Source of the DNA: Lachnospiraceae bacterium
GTDB taxonomy: Bacteria; Bacillota; Clostridia; Lachnospirales; Lachnospiraceae
Direction of reading: 5' to 3'
Assembly: GCA_009774625.1 (NCBI GenBank)
Contig: VSOB01000075.1
Location: 1 to 12,909, forward strand
DNA length: 12,909 bases
The translations under genes were made by a program, and so were the position numbers. Under the pieces are notes generated by a model. It saw nothing but the letters and a program-made list of their open reading frames with translations. It did not search any database and had not been told where the DNA came from. Numbering within the stretch: position 1 is the stretch's first letter; each line of letters opens with the position of its first letter. Below are positions 1 through 6,826 of this stretch, piece after piece.

Positions 1-48
1 CCTTTCGGCAGCTCATTTCATAAATTTTAAAGAAATATTAAAAAATAA

Positions 49-77
49 TTGCAAATTTTCTCCGGAGCCAATATACT
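49..77 (+). promoter_or_regulatory. sigma-A promoter for the basic-tailed membrane protein
   Basis: TTGCAA at 49-54 and TATACT at 72-77 are separated by exactly 17 bases. Transcription would start near 84, giving a leader of about 44 bases that contains the GGAG ribosome binding site at 112-115. The sequence left of the -35 is AT-rich and shows nothing else I can name. Confidence 0.6.
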
Positions 78-127
78 TAATTTTGCGCGATTCAACCTTT
101 ATTTTATGCGTGGAGACAATCAGAACT

Positions 128-1468
128 ATGAGCACAACGAAAAAAGAAGAAAAAACCATACAAATGCGGAAAAACAAACCCGATGCCGGAAAAACGGCAA
201 AAAAAAGCGGGCACACCGCAAAAGCGGGCAGCGCGGCCAAAGCCCGGCAGAAGTCAGAGAAAACGGCTGCCCCTGTGACAAAGACCGGCAGATCCGCCGG
301 CCGGAAACATCATAATAAGAAAACGCCCCAGCCCCATACGGCAGCGGCAAAAAACAGACCTTCCAAAAAAAGAAGGAAAAAAACGCTTTGGCAGAAGCTG
401 TGGCTACCGGGAGCTGCGGCCTGCCTGCTGCTGGGTTTTGTACTCTGGTATTTCAGCTTTGACAACCTGCAGCCCAGTGACTACATAGATATTACCTACT
501 CCGGCTATGATTCAAGAGGCACCGCTTCACTGTCCATTCAGGAAACCGAAGAATATGCCTCATTTCTGGAAGATGCCCAGATCCGGCTGCTCTCTGAAAA
601 CGGAAATTTGAAAAACGGAGATCTGCTGGAGGTCCATTTCCTGTATGACGAGGAAGAGGCCAGAGATCAGAAGCTCCGTATCAAAGAGGACAGCTTCCAG
701 ATCGAAGTCAACGGGCTGCCGGAAGGGAAAGAACTTTCTGAGGAAACCATCTTTCAGGATGTCCGGATTACTTATGAAGGAGTCGCTCCTGAGCTTTCCC
801 TGGTCCTCTCCAACGAAAGCACCGATCCTTTTCTTCAGACTGTGGTCTATGAGATACAGGATCAAAAGTCCTGTTATGATGTGGGAGACACCTTTCTGGT
901 CAGGGCAACCTTCTCCGAAGAGGACGCCGTTTCCTATGAATATGCAGTAACTGCATCTGTAGATTATACCAGAGAATTTACCATTGACCAGGCAGACCGC
1001 TATCTGCGGGACACTTCACAGCTTACCGGGGAGCAGATTCAAGTGCTGAATGAAACCGCCTCTTCTCTGTTTGGAGACGCCACAGAGTACGGGCTCCGTA
1101 TTTTCAGCGAAGCGAACCTGATGCCGATCTGGGTCAATGGAAAGACCACCTTTAAATGGAGCAATCCCCGGCTGATTTCCGCCTACCTGAATGTACTGAA
1201 ACCGGAATACTTTGAAACTGCCAACTCTCATAACAATGATATCAAACTGGTCTATATGGCCACTCTGTCGCAGGCAGACGGTGTTGCCTGCGATGCCGAA
1301 GTGGTGGTACAGTTCAATAACCTGATTCAGAAAGCAGACGGCACCTATGATCTGGCTCTGGATTCCGGCAGGATCATTGCCGCTTCCTACCGTAATTCCC
1401 ACATCCGGGATCTGGTAACCGACACCTACGATCAGGAATACCAGGCCGAAAAGCTCAGTCTGAGCTGA
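128..1468 (+). CDS. single-pass membrane protein with Lys-rich cytoplasmic tail and duplicated extracellular domain
   Basis: I do not recognise a named family for this 446-residue protein. Residues 1-90 are an extremely basic, low-complexity Lys/Ala/Arg/Thr stretch. A hydrophobic segment at about 92-110 follows a KKRRKK cluster, so the tail should be cytoplasmic and the remainder outside the cell. The exported part seems to hold two related modules of about 80 residues. The first runs from ITYSGYDSRGTASL through GDLLEVHF to FQIEVNGL (about 119-197), and the second from ITYEGVAPELSLVL through GDTFLVRATF to EFTIDQAD (about 211-287). A further mixed domain extends to residue 446. The ATG at 128 is chosen because GGAG lies 12 bases upstream. 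An in-frame TTG at 83 lacks a comparable site and sits at the predicted transcription start. No enzymatic motif is visible. A surface or envelope role is inference. Confidence 0.7.
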   Translation: MSTTKKEEKTIQMRKNKPDAGKTAKKSGHTAKAGSAAKARQKSEKTAAPVTKTGRSAGRKHHNKKTPQPHTAAAKNRPSKKRRKKTLWQKLWLPGAAACLLLGFVLWYFSFDNLQPSDYIDITYSGYDSRGTASLSIQETEEYASFLEDAQIRLLSENGNLKNGDLLEVHFLYDEEEARDQKLRIKEDSFQIEVNGLPEGKELSEETIFQDVRITYEGVAPELSLVLSNESTDPFLQTVVYEIQDQKSCYDVGDTFLVRATFSEEDAVSYEYAVTASVDYTREFTIDQADRYLRDTSQLTGEQIQVLNETASSLFGDATEYGLRIFSEANLMPIWVNGKTTFKWSNPRLISAYLNVLKPEYFETANSHNNDIKLVYMATLSQADGVACDAEVVVQFNNLIQKADGTYDLALDSGRIIAASYRNSHIRDLVTDTYDQEYQAEKLSLS

Positions 1469-1474
1469 AAAAAG

Positions 1475-1520
1475 CGCTCCGCATATATGGTATGGCCTAC
1501 CATATGCGGAGCGTTTTCTT
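1475..1520. terminator. bidirectional rho-independent terminator between convergent genes
   Basis: The left arm (1475-1492) pairs with the right arm (1498-1513) around the loop TGGCC. There are 16 base pairs interrupted by a two-base bulge in the left arm. On the + strand the stem is followed by TTTTCTT. On the - strand the six A residues at 1468-1473 become a U tract. It can therefore terminate both the gene ending at 1468 and the one ending at 1578. Confidence 0.9.
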
Positions 1521-1577
1521 TATATGAGGATCGAATGCCAAAGCAACGGCTTTCCGCACTCCGATCCGATCGGTATT

Positions 1578-2027
1578 TTATATTGCGAAATTTCCCAGTA
1601 CATCCTCGTTGATTACATAATATACTGTACTTTCTTCCGGCTTTACAAAAAGCTCCACAGACTTGAACTCGCTCTCTTCTCTTCCCAAATCGTACTTCCA
1701 TACATCCTTCGCAATTCTGACAAAGTCCTCTGTAGTATAAGACTTGCCGCCAAACTGTACTGAGATTTTCTCTGTTACGGCGCCTTTTCCGATTGCCGCT
1801 TTGGCTGCTGCCGCTTTCTTTTCTGCTGCTTTTACCACCGGCGCGGCCTTTTCCTTCGCAGCTTTTACCACCGGCTTTGCCTTTTCTGCCGCTGCCTTCA
1901 CAGCCGGCTTTGCCTTTGTGGCAGCACTCTTAACAGCGTTTTCCACCTTGGCTGCTTCTGCCTTCACCGCATCCTTTACCGGCTCTGCCTTTGAGGCAGC
2001 TCTTGTCGTTTTCTTTGTCTCCTTCAT
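1578..2027 (-). CDS. Lys/Ala-rich repeat protein with C-terminal DUF6465-like domain
   Basis: This 149-residue protein has two parts. Residues 1-83 are almost entirely Lys, Ala, Val, Pro and Glu and include tandem 11-residue units: KAKPAVKAAAE (38-48), KAKPVVKAAKE (49-59), KAAPVVKAAEK (60-70) and a decayed fourth unit. Residues 84-149 form a compact alpha/beta-looking domain containing SVQFGGKSYTTEDF and SVELFVKPEESTVYYVIN. From memory this matches the DUF6465 proteins of Lachnospiraceae, whose function is unknown to me. The low-complexity half resembles histone H1-like and AlgP-like tails, so DNA or polyanion binding is a reasonable but unproven inference. The start is supported by GGAGGG eight bases upstream and by a strong promoter. 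It is monocistronic and convergent with the membrane protein at 128-1468, which also carries a Lys/Ala-rich tail. No signal peptide is seen. Confidence 0.8.
   Translation of the reverse strand: MKETKKTTRAASKAEPVKDAVKAEAAKVENAVKSAATKAKPAVKAAAEKAKPVVKAAKEKAAPVVKAAEKKAAAAKAAIGKGAVTEKISVQFGGKSYTTEDFVRIAKDVWKYDLGREESEFKSVELFVKPEESTVYYVINEDVLGNFAI
1785..1916 (-). repeat. 33-bp tandem repeats encoding 11-residue units
   Basis: Three 33-base units (1818-1916) and a degenerate fourth (1785-1817) encode KAKP(A/V)VKAA-type undecapeptides inside the Lys/Ala-rich protein. The units are similar at DNA level too, with recurring forms of GCTTTTACCACCGGC on the + strand. Such tandem units are prone to copy-number change. 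Confidence 0.8.
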
Positions 2028-2100
2028 AATTTTCCCTCCGGGGCTTTTCCCCTCTTACGATTGATAAATGCTGTTATGTAAATACCCAGATGCCTTATGC

Positions 2101-2129
2101 AGTATAGCAAAGTAAGCGCCTATTGTCAA
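2101..2129 (-). promoter_or_regulatory. near-consensus sigma-A promoter for the Lys/Ala-rich protein
   Basis: On the - strand, TTGACA (2124-2129) and TATACT (2101-2106) are separated by 17 bases. That is five of six bases at -10 and a perfect -35, so strong constitutive transcription is expected. The predicted leader is about 65 bases and ends in the GGAGGG ribosome binding site. Confidence 0.8.
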
Positions 2130-2160
2130 GAAACGGGCATCCGGGAAGGTTTTGCCCGGT
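2127..2160 (-). terminator. probable weak terminator after the histidine kinase
   Basis: Just past the kinase stop, CGGGCA/TGCCCG arms (2134-2139 and 2153-2158) can form a six-pair stem followed on the - strand by TTTCTT. The stem is short and the U tract is interrupted. It directly abuts the -35 of the next promoter, so some read-through into the Lys/Ala-rich gene is possible. Confidence 0.45.
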
Positions 2161-2162
2161 TT

Positions 2163-3560
2163 TCACAGCCTCTTTTTCGGAATCCGGATGATAAATTCGC
2201 TCCCCTCTCCCAGCCTGCTTTGCAGCCCCAGACTGCCCTCATTATATTCCACAATATGCTTTACTATGGACAGACCCAGCCCGGTGCCGCCCAGCTTTCT
2301 GCTTCTTCCCTTATCCACCCGGTAAAATCGTTCAAATATACGGGGCTGCTCATCTTCACTGATTCCCATTCCGTCGTCCCTGACACGGATCAGAGCATCC
2401 TGCCCGCTGTCACTTATAGATACCCACACATGACCGCCTGGATGGTTGTATAAGATCCCATTGATGATCAGATTCATGAAAAGCTCCCGCATCTGCTTCA
2501 CGGAAGCCTCTGCCGTTACCGGCAGACACTCCCTGCAAAGTGTTACTTCACAGTGGTCGGCAATAGGGCCTGCCTCATCTATGATATCTTCCAGCAGCAC
2601 ATCCAGCCGTATCATGGCATACGTTACCTCCGCATCCTTTGTTTCCAGTCGGGAAATCATCAGGATATCTTCAATCAACTGTGTCATCTGTTCCGTGGAT
2701 TTCAGGATTCGTCCGGCAAATTCCGCTTTTTTCTCTTCATCCGGCACAAATCCATTTACCAATAGCTCCGCATAGCCCCGGATAGCCGTAATCGGTGTTT
2801 TCAGTTCATGAGATGCATTGTCAAAAAATTCCTGTCGGACCTTCTTTTCAAATTCCAGTCGGGAAATCTGTTCCTGAACTTCTCCGGCCAGTCTAGTGGT
2901 GGCCTCTGAAATAATATTCAATTCCTCATACGGATATTTCCGGAACCGGAAATCCCATCTATCTGTATGAATCTTCTGCAGCTCTTCCGATATTTCCGAA
3001 AGCGGCCCTGCAATCGTATTGGCGAAACGAACGGATACTGTTACAACAATCACCGCAGCCGCCCCGGCTCCCACCAGAAGCATCGGGATCACCGACCACA
3101 TATAATCCTTTACTCCACTGTAAGAAGCCGCCGCCCGGATCACATAGCGTCCGTCATCCGATAGAGCCGCCACATAAAGCATTTCTTCTCCCAGAGTTTC
3201 CGAGTCACGGATGGCATATCCCACCTCTCCGGCAAGAGCTGCCCGAATCTCTTCCCGTTCCAGATGATTTTCCATCCTGTCAAAATATTCTGCTTCCGTA
3301 TCCGCAAGTACCCGCCCTTCCATATCAATCACGGTAAAGCGCACTGCTTCCTCTTCCAGCCATGCCCTGATCTGCAGACATTCTTTCTGTAAATCCGATT
3401 TCCCCTCCAGAGTATACTCCAGCATATGTACGATATGCAGCAGATTCTTCCGGTTATCCTCCAGCAGCTTATTTCCTATACCAAAATAAGAAACCACACT
3501 GCTTACCACCAGTGCCAGAAACAGAACCGCGCCAAGCCGCAGCAGCACCGCTTTCTTCAT
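2163..3560 (-). CDS. PhoR-type sensor histidine kinase
   Basis: This 465-residue membrane kinase has a transmembrane segment at about 7-27, an extracytoplasmic sensor region at 28-152 (probably a PAS/Cache-like fold, with FTVIDMEGRVLADT), and a second membrane segment at about 153-178. A HAMP linker follows. The HisKA domain contains the phospho-acceptor in FFDNASHELKTP (His251). The ATPase domain has an N box with Asn363 and Asn367, a G1 box DDGMGI (395-400), an F box FERFYR (409-414) and a G2 box GGTGLGL (424-430). The N box reads NLIINGILYN, where NA.KY is more usual, but both asparagines are kept. The start is preceded by AGGAGAG, and the gene begins 15 bases after the response-regulator stop, so they are co-transcribed and should form a cognate pair. 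The phosphate-starvation role is inferred from the cotransporter-PhoU gene and Pho-box promoter of the operon. Confidence 0.93.
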   Translation of the reverse strand: MKKAVLLRLGAVLFLALVVSSVVSYFGIGNKLLEDNRKNLLHIVHMLEYTLEGKSDLQKECLQIRAWLEEEAVRFTVIDMEGRVLADTEAEYFDRMENHLEREEIRAALAGEVGYAIRDSETLGEEMLYVAALSDDGRYVIRAAASYSGVKDYMWSVIPMLLVGAGAAAVIVVTVSVRFANTIAGPLSEISEELQKIHTDRWDFRFRKYPYEELNIISEATTRLAGEVQEQISRLEFEKKVRQEFFDNASHELKTPITAIRGYAELLVNGFVPDEEKKAEFAGRILKSTEQMTQLIEDILMISRLETKDAEVTYAMIRLDVLLEDIIDEAGPIADHCEVTLCRECLPVTAEASVKQMRELFMNLIINGILYNHPGGHVWVSISDSGQDALIRVRDDGMGISEDEQPRIFERFYRVDKGRSRKLGGTGLGLSIVKHIVEYNEGSLGLQSRLGEGSEFIIRIPKKRL

Positions 3561-3575
3561 GTACGTTCTCTCCTC

Positions 3576-4271
3576 TTATTTCTCCTCTACCGCAAAACGA
3601 TAGCCCACACTTCTGATGGTCCGGATATAACCGCCTCCCTCTGCTCCCAGTTTCTGCCGCAGCGTCCGTATATGAATATCCAATGTCCTGGTTTCAATAT
3701 CTGCCGTATATTCCCACAGTCTGTCCAGCAGCTCTTCTCTTGTCACTACCCGGCTGCGGTTCCGGATCAAATACGTGAGCAGCTCATATTCCTTATAAGT
3801 GAGTGCAACCGGATGGCCCTGCATTGTTACTTCCCGGAGTGCCGTATCAACAGTCAGTCCGCCCAGTGCACAGACCGTTTCTTCTTCCTTTTCCTCATTT
3901 TCCCGGCAGCGGCGCAAAAGCGAACGGACTCTCGCAGCCAGCTCCATCACCCCAAAGGGTTTTGTAATATAATCATCCGCTCCGCCGTCCAGCCCCGCCA
4001 CCTTATCATATTCCTTGTCCCTGGCTGTCAGAATAATAACTGGTATTTTATTAATCTGCCTGTTTTCCCGAATCCTGCGTATGGCCGTCAGTCCATCCAT
4101 CCCCGGAAGCATCAGGTCAAACACTGCAAGATCGGGAGCTGCCTTCTCCATCTTCTTCAGGCCGTTTTCCGCTGTCTCAAATGTTTCCACTGAGTAACCA
4201 TAGCCCTCCAGCGCTATCTTTACCAGCTCTCTGATATTTTCATCATCCTCAATTACAAAAATTTTCTGCAT
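3576..4271 (-). CDS. OmpR/PhoB-family response regulator
   Basis: This 231-residue cytoplasmic regulator has a receiver domain at 1-120 with the acidic pocket Glu8-Asp9-Asp10, phospho-acceptor Asp52 (DLMLPGMDG), Thr82 and Lys104 (TKPFG). A winged-helix DNA-binding domain at about 137-229 contains LTYKEYELL, DIHIRTLRQKLG and IRTIRSVGYRF. It is full length for the family. The ATG at 4271 is preferred over one at 4301 because AAAGGAG lies about ten bases upstream and the protein then begins MQKIFVIEDD, the usual form. It is the middle gene of the operon, 30 bases after the Na+/phosphate cotransporter and 15 bases before the kinase. It probably binds the 11-bp phased TTTTACAT repeats at 6077-6117, making the operon self-regulated. 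That binding is inference. Confidence 0.94.
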   Translation of the reverse strand: MQKIFVIEDDENIRELVKIALEGYGYSVETFETAENGLKKMEKAAPDLAVFDLMLPGMDGLTAIRRIRENRQINKIPVIILTARDKEYDKVAGLDGGADDYITKPFGVMELAARVRSLLRRCRENEEKEEETVCALGGLTVDTALREVTMQGHPVALTYKEYELLTYLIRNRSRVVTREELLDRLWEYTADIETRTLDIHIRTLRQKLGAEGGGYIRTIRSVGYRFAVEEK

Positions 4272-4301
4272 GCAGACTCTTCTCCTTTGTGATCCATCCA
4301 T

Positions 4302-5984
4302 TTACAGAGACTTTCCGGCAGGCCGCTGCTCCGCAGCAACATACCCTGCAATATTATCCGCATGGTCTGCAATCCGTTCCAAATTACTGAGTACATCCAG
4401 AAAAATAATCCCGCTTTCCGGTGTGCATTTTCCTTTGGAAAGTCTCTGGATATGCTTATCCCGCAGCTCCTTTTCCAGCTTATCCACCTTTCTCTCTGTA
4501 TCCTCCGTCCGTTTCACAGCCTCCATACTGTTCAGTTCTCTGGCTTCCAGAGCTGCCTCAAAGGTATGCAGTGTCATATCATACATTCTTTCCAGATCTT
4601 TTGCACCCTTTTCGGAAAACTGTATTTTGTCCCTCCGTTTGGTGTCCGCAAGTTCGGCAATATTTTCACTGTGATCGCCGATACGCTCAATATCGCTCAC
4701 CGTATAAAAGAGATTTTTAATCATCCGATGCTGCATCTCCGTCAAAGAAAGATTGTCCACCTCTACCAGAAAGGATGTCAGCATTTTCACCATCTGATTG
4801 ATATGGGTTTCCATCTCCAGTACCTGCCGGATCTGCTCCTTATTGTTGTCCCGTACAGCTTGTATGGATGTTTTGAAATTGTCCCGTGTCACTACTCCGA
4901 TCCGGACGATTTCCCCCATCGCCGTTTCCATTGCCAGCGCCGGATTGTTCAGTATCCTTCTGTCCAGCTTTCTCCCAAGCTGCTCCACCACGCCGTCTTT
5001 CTCTGTGCGCTCTCCCTTGTCATCCGGAATCATCCATTCCGAAATCCTCACCAGACCGTTTGCAAAGGGAAACATCACCAATGTATTGGCAAGATTGAAT
5101 ATCGTATGGAATATGGAAATTTCCACACTGCTGATGGATGCGGATGCCAATAAGGGCCGCATATAAAAAAATACAAGCATCACAAGACCAAACCAGACAC
5201 TGCCGATTACATTGAACAAAAGATGGATCACCGAAGCTCTTCTTGCATTTTTTCCCGCACCTGCGCCGGAGAGAAGCGCGGTCACACAAGTACCGATATT
5301 CTGCCCTAACGTGATAAATACCGCCGACTGCCAGTTCACCACTCCATTCATGGCCAGTGTCTGCAGGATGCCCACAGAAGCAGAAGAGCTTTGGATCACT
5401 GCCGTCACCACTGCGCCTGTGATCACCGCCAGCAGAGGATTCTGCCCCAGTATACGAAACGCCTGTGCAAAAATGGGAGCGTCCCGATAGGGTGTAATGG
5501 CTCCCGACATAAAGCTCAGACCGATAAAGAGGACACCAAAACCGGTCATGATTTCTCCCAGTTTTTTCCTTTTTTCACTGGCGGCAAACAGCAGCAGAAA
5601 CGCACCGATTCCCACCACAAGCGGCGCCAGAAATTCCGGCTTGAACAGACTCCCCCATTCACTCAGAGACACAATCCATGCCGTAATGGTTGTCCCAATG
5701 TTGGCGCCCATGATCACCCCCACTGCCTGGGCCAGCGTCAGCATACCCGCATTGACAAAACCCACCACCATTACAGTCGTCGCCGAGCTGCTTTGGATGA
5801 TGGCTGTAATCCCGGCGCCTACAAAGATTGCCACCACCCGGTTTCTCGTGAGAAATCCCATCAGCGTTTTTACTCTGTCACCTGCGGATTTCTGCAGCCC
5901 GTCTGCCATAATATGCATACCATAAAGAAACAGCCCCAGGCCGCCGATAAACTCAAACAGCAGCCCCACATCATCCAGCGTCAT
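4302..5984 (-). CDS. Na+/phosphate cotransporter (NptA/NaPi-II type) fused to a PhoU domain
   Basis: The 560-residue protein imports inorganic phosphate with sodium and carries a cytoplasmic PhoU-like regulatory domain. The membrane half (about 8-320) shows the inverted duplication typical of the family. Each half has a QSSS motif (64-67 in AIIQSSSATT and 198-201 in AVIQSSSASV) followed by a GxNIGT motif (GANIGTTIT and GQNIGTCVT). Residues from about 345 to the end are predicted helical with two PhoU-like repeats, for example FYTVSDIERIGDHSENI and LSNLERIADHADNIAG. The length fits the bacterial fused form. The start at 5984 is chosen because GGGAG lies eight bases upstream and MTLDDVGLLF leads straight into the first membrane segment. 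Starts at 6035 and 5999 are less well supported. It is the first gene of the operon, followed by the regulator and kinase. Confidence 0.93.
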   Translation of the reverse strand: MTLDDVGLLFEFIGGLGLFLYGMHIMADGLQKSAGDRVKTLMGFLTRNRVVAIFVGAGITAIIQSSSATTVMVVGFVNAGMLTLAQAVGVIMGANIGTTITAWIVSLSEWGSLFKPEFLAPLVVGIGAFLLLFAASEKRKKLGEIMTGFGVLFIGLSFMSGAITPYRDAPIFAQAFRILGQNPLLAVITGAVVTAVIQSSSASVGILQTLAMNGVVNWQSAVFITLGQNIGTCVTALLSGAGAGKNARRASVIHLLFNVIGSVWFGLVMLVFFYMRPLLASASISSVEISIFHTIFNLANTLVMFPFANGLVRISEWMIPDDKGERTEKDGVVEQLGRKLDRRILNNPALAMETAMGEIVRIGVVTRDNFKTSIQAVRDNNKEQIRQVLEMETHINQMVKMLTSFLVEVDNLSLTEMQHRMIKNLFYTVSDIERIGDHSENIAELADTKRRDKIQFSEKGAKDLERMYDMTLHTFEAALEARELNSMEAVKRTEDTERKVDKLEKELRDKHIQRLSKGKCTPESGIIFLDVLSNLERIADHADNIAGYVAAEQRPAGKSL

Positions 5985-6054
5985 CTTTTCCACTCCCATC
6001 ACACAAATTTTACGGATCAGACAAGTTCTATCCATATATATTTCACAATACTAC

Positions 6055-6083
6055 ACAATATGATTCTAACAATCGTATGTAAA
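6055..6083 (-). promoter_or_regulatory. promoter of the phosphate operon
   Basis: On the - strand, TTTACA (6078-6083) and TATTGT (6055-6060) are separated by 17 bases. The -35 matches consensus at five positions and the -10 at four. The -35 hexamer lies inside the proximal TTTTACAT repeat, as expected for a promoter where a PhoB/PhoP-type activator touches RNA polymerase. The predicted leader is about 60 bases. Confidence 0.6.
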
Positions 6084-6117
6084 ATCATCCTGAGACTTAT
6101 GTAAAATCCATGTAAAA
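6077..6117 (-). promoter_or_regulatory. candidate Pho box: 11-bp phased TTTTACAT repeats
   Basis: The octamer TTTTACAT occurs three times on the - strand, at 6110-6117, 6099-6106 and 6077-6084. The spacings are exactly 11 and 22 bases, one and two helical turns. Each contains TTTACA, which fits the Bacillus PhoP half-site TT(A/C/T)A(C/T)A. The skipped register at 6088-6095 is degenerate (TCTCAGGA). The array lies immediately upstream of and overlapping the operon promoter. Binding by the operon's own response regulator is inferred. Confidence 0.7.
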
Positions 6118-6150
6118 TGTGGAAATAACGATCTGCATTCTGTTAATGTG

Positions 6151-6191
6151 CAAAAAACAGGGATACACCAAATTTGCTGATGTATCCCTGT
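6151..6191 (-). terminator. rho-independent terminator after rubrerythrin
   Basis: ACAGGGATACA (6157-6167) and TGTATCCCTGT (6181-6191) are perfect 11-base complementary arms around a 13-base loop. On the - strand the stem is followed by a U tract from the A run at 6152-6157. It insulates rubrerythrin from the phosphate operon downstream. Confidence 0.92.
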
Positions 6192-6224
6192 GATATCTCT
6201 CTGTCCCTGTTTCAGAACTGCGCC

Positions 6225-6764
6225 TTAGCCAAAATATCTCTTTAAAAGACCTGCAAATGCCTTGCCGTGTCTTGCCTCGTCCCTTGCCATTTCATGAACG
6301 GTATCATGGATTGCATCAAGATTTGCAGCCTTAGCACGTTTTGCAAGATCGAATTTACCTGCTGTAGCGCCGTTTTCAGCTTCCACACGCATCTCCAGGT
6401 TCTTCTTGGTGGAGTCGGTTACCACTTCACCTAACAGCTCTGCAAATTTTGCTGCGTGCTCTGCCTCTTCCCATGCAGCCTTTTCCCAGTATAAACCGAT
6501 TTCCGGATAGCCTTCTCTGTGTGCCACTCTTGCCATAGCAAGATACATACCTACTTCAGAGCACTCACCGTTAAAGTTTGCCCTCAGATCTGCCAGAATA
6601 TCTTCGCTGACACCCTGTGCCACTCCTACCACATGCTCTGCTGCCCATTCCATTTCACCGCCCTGTGCAGTAAACTTTCCTGCAGGCGCATTACATACCG
6701 GGCACTTCTCCGGTGCTGCATCTCCTTCGTGAACATAACCACATACCTGACATACAAATTTCAT
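6225..6764 (-). CDS. rbr: reverse-type rubrerythrin (NADH-linked peroxidase component)
   Basis: This 179-residue cytoplasmic non-haem iron protein reduces hydrogen peroxide, and probably helps remove oxygen, in strict anaerobes using electrons from NADH-dependent carriers. The order of domains is rubredoxin first (CxxC at Cys5/Cys8 and Cys21/Cys24), then a ferritin-like four-helix domain from about residue 50. This is the reverse of classical rubrerythrin and matches the Clostridium acetobutylicum reverse rubrerythrins. Probable di-iron ligands are Glu67, Glu100 and His103 (EEAEH), Glu130, and Glu163 and His166 (DEARH). AGGAGG precedes the ATG at good spacing. The gene is monocistronic, with a near-perfect promoter, an inverted repeat at the predicted transcription start and a strong terminator. 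This arrangement suggests high, repressible expression, probably under oxidative control. Confidence 0.95.
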   Translation of the reverse strand: MKFVCQVCGYVHEGDAAPEKCPVCNAPAGKFTAQGGEMEWAAEHVVGVAQGVSEDILADLRANFNGECSEVGMYLAMARVAHREGYPEIGLYWEKAAWEEAEHAAKFAELLGEVVTDSTKKNLEMRVEAENGATAGKFDLAKRAKAANLDAIHDTVHEMARDEARHGKAFAGLLKRYFG

Positions 6765-6802
6765 TTCTTATTCCTCCTGTTTTTATATATTAACTTCTGT
6801 TC

Positions 6803-6825
6803 ATATCAGTAACGATTACTGATAT
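6803..6825. promoter_or_regulatory. perfect inverted repeat at the rubrerythrin transcription start
   Basis: ATATCAGTAA (6803-6812) and TTACTGATAT (6816-6825) are perfect inverted arms around a three-base centre (CGA on the + strand). The element begins one base downstream of the -10 and covers the predicted transcription start, the classic position for a repressor operator. It does not clearly match the PerR consensus TTATAATnATTATAA. In RNA it could instead form a 10-bp hairpin at the extreme 5' end of the message. Confidence 0.75.
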
Positions 6826-6826
6826 T

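Noticed and set aside
17..77. PhoP-like hexamers such as TTCATA upstream of the first gene
   Set aside because: They do not keep an 11-base register, so they are best explained by AT-rich sequence.
1785..1916. Regular 33-base repeats, considered as a CRISPR-like array
   Set aside because: The units are contiguous, in frame and coding, with no unique spacers.
1744..2064. A + strand frame encoding an Ala/Phe-rich, apparently hydrophobic protein
   Set aside because: It is the antisense image of the Lys/Ala repeat tract. The opposite strand has the strong promoter, the GGAGGG site and a folded C-terminal domain.
3426..4193. A long open frame on the + strand opposite the kinase and response regulator
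   Set aside because: It lies antisense to two full-length genes with intact motifs, shows no recognisable domain and has a His/Gln/Cys/Pro-rich composition typical of a shadow frame.
5391..6104. A + strand open frame rich in His, Gln and Lys opposite the cotransporter
   Set aside because: It overlaps a gene with complete NaPi motifs. The composition is that of antisense translation of membrane-protein codons, and there is no ribosome binding site with a sensible start.
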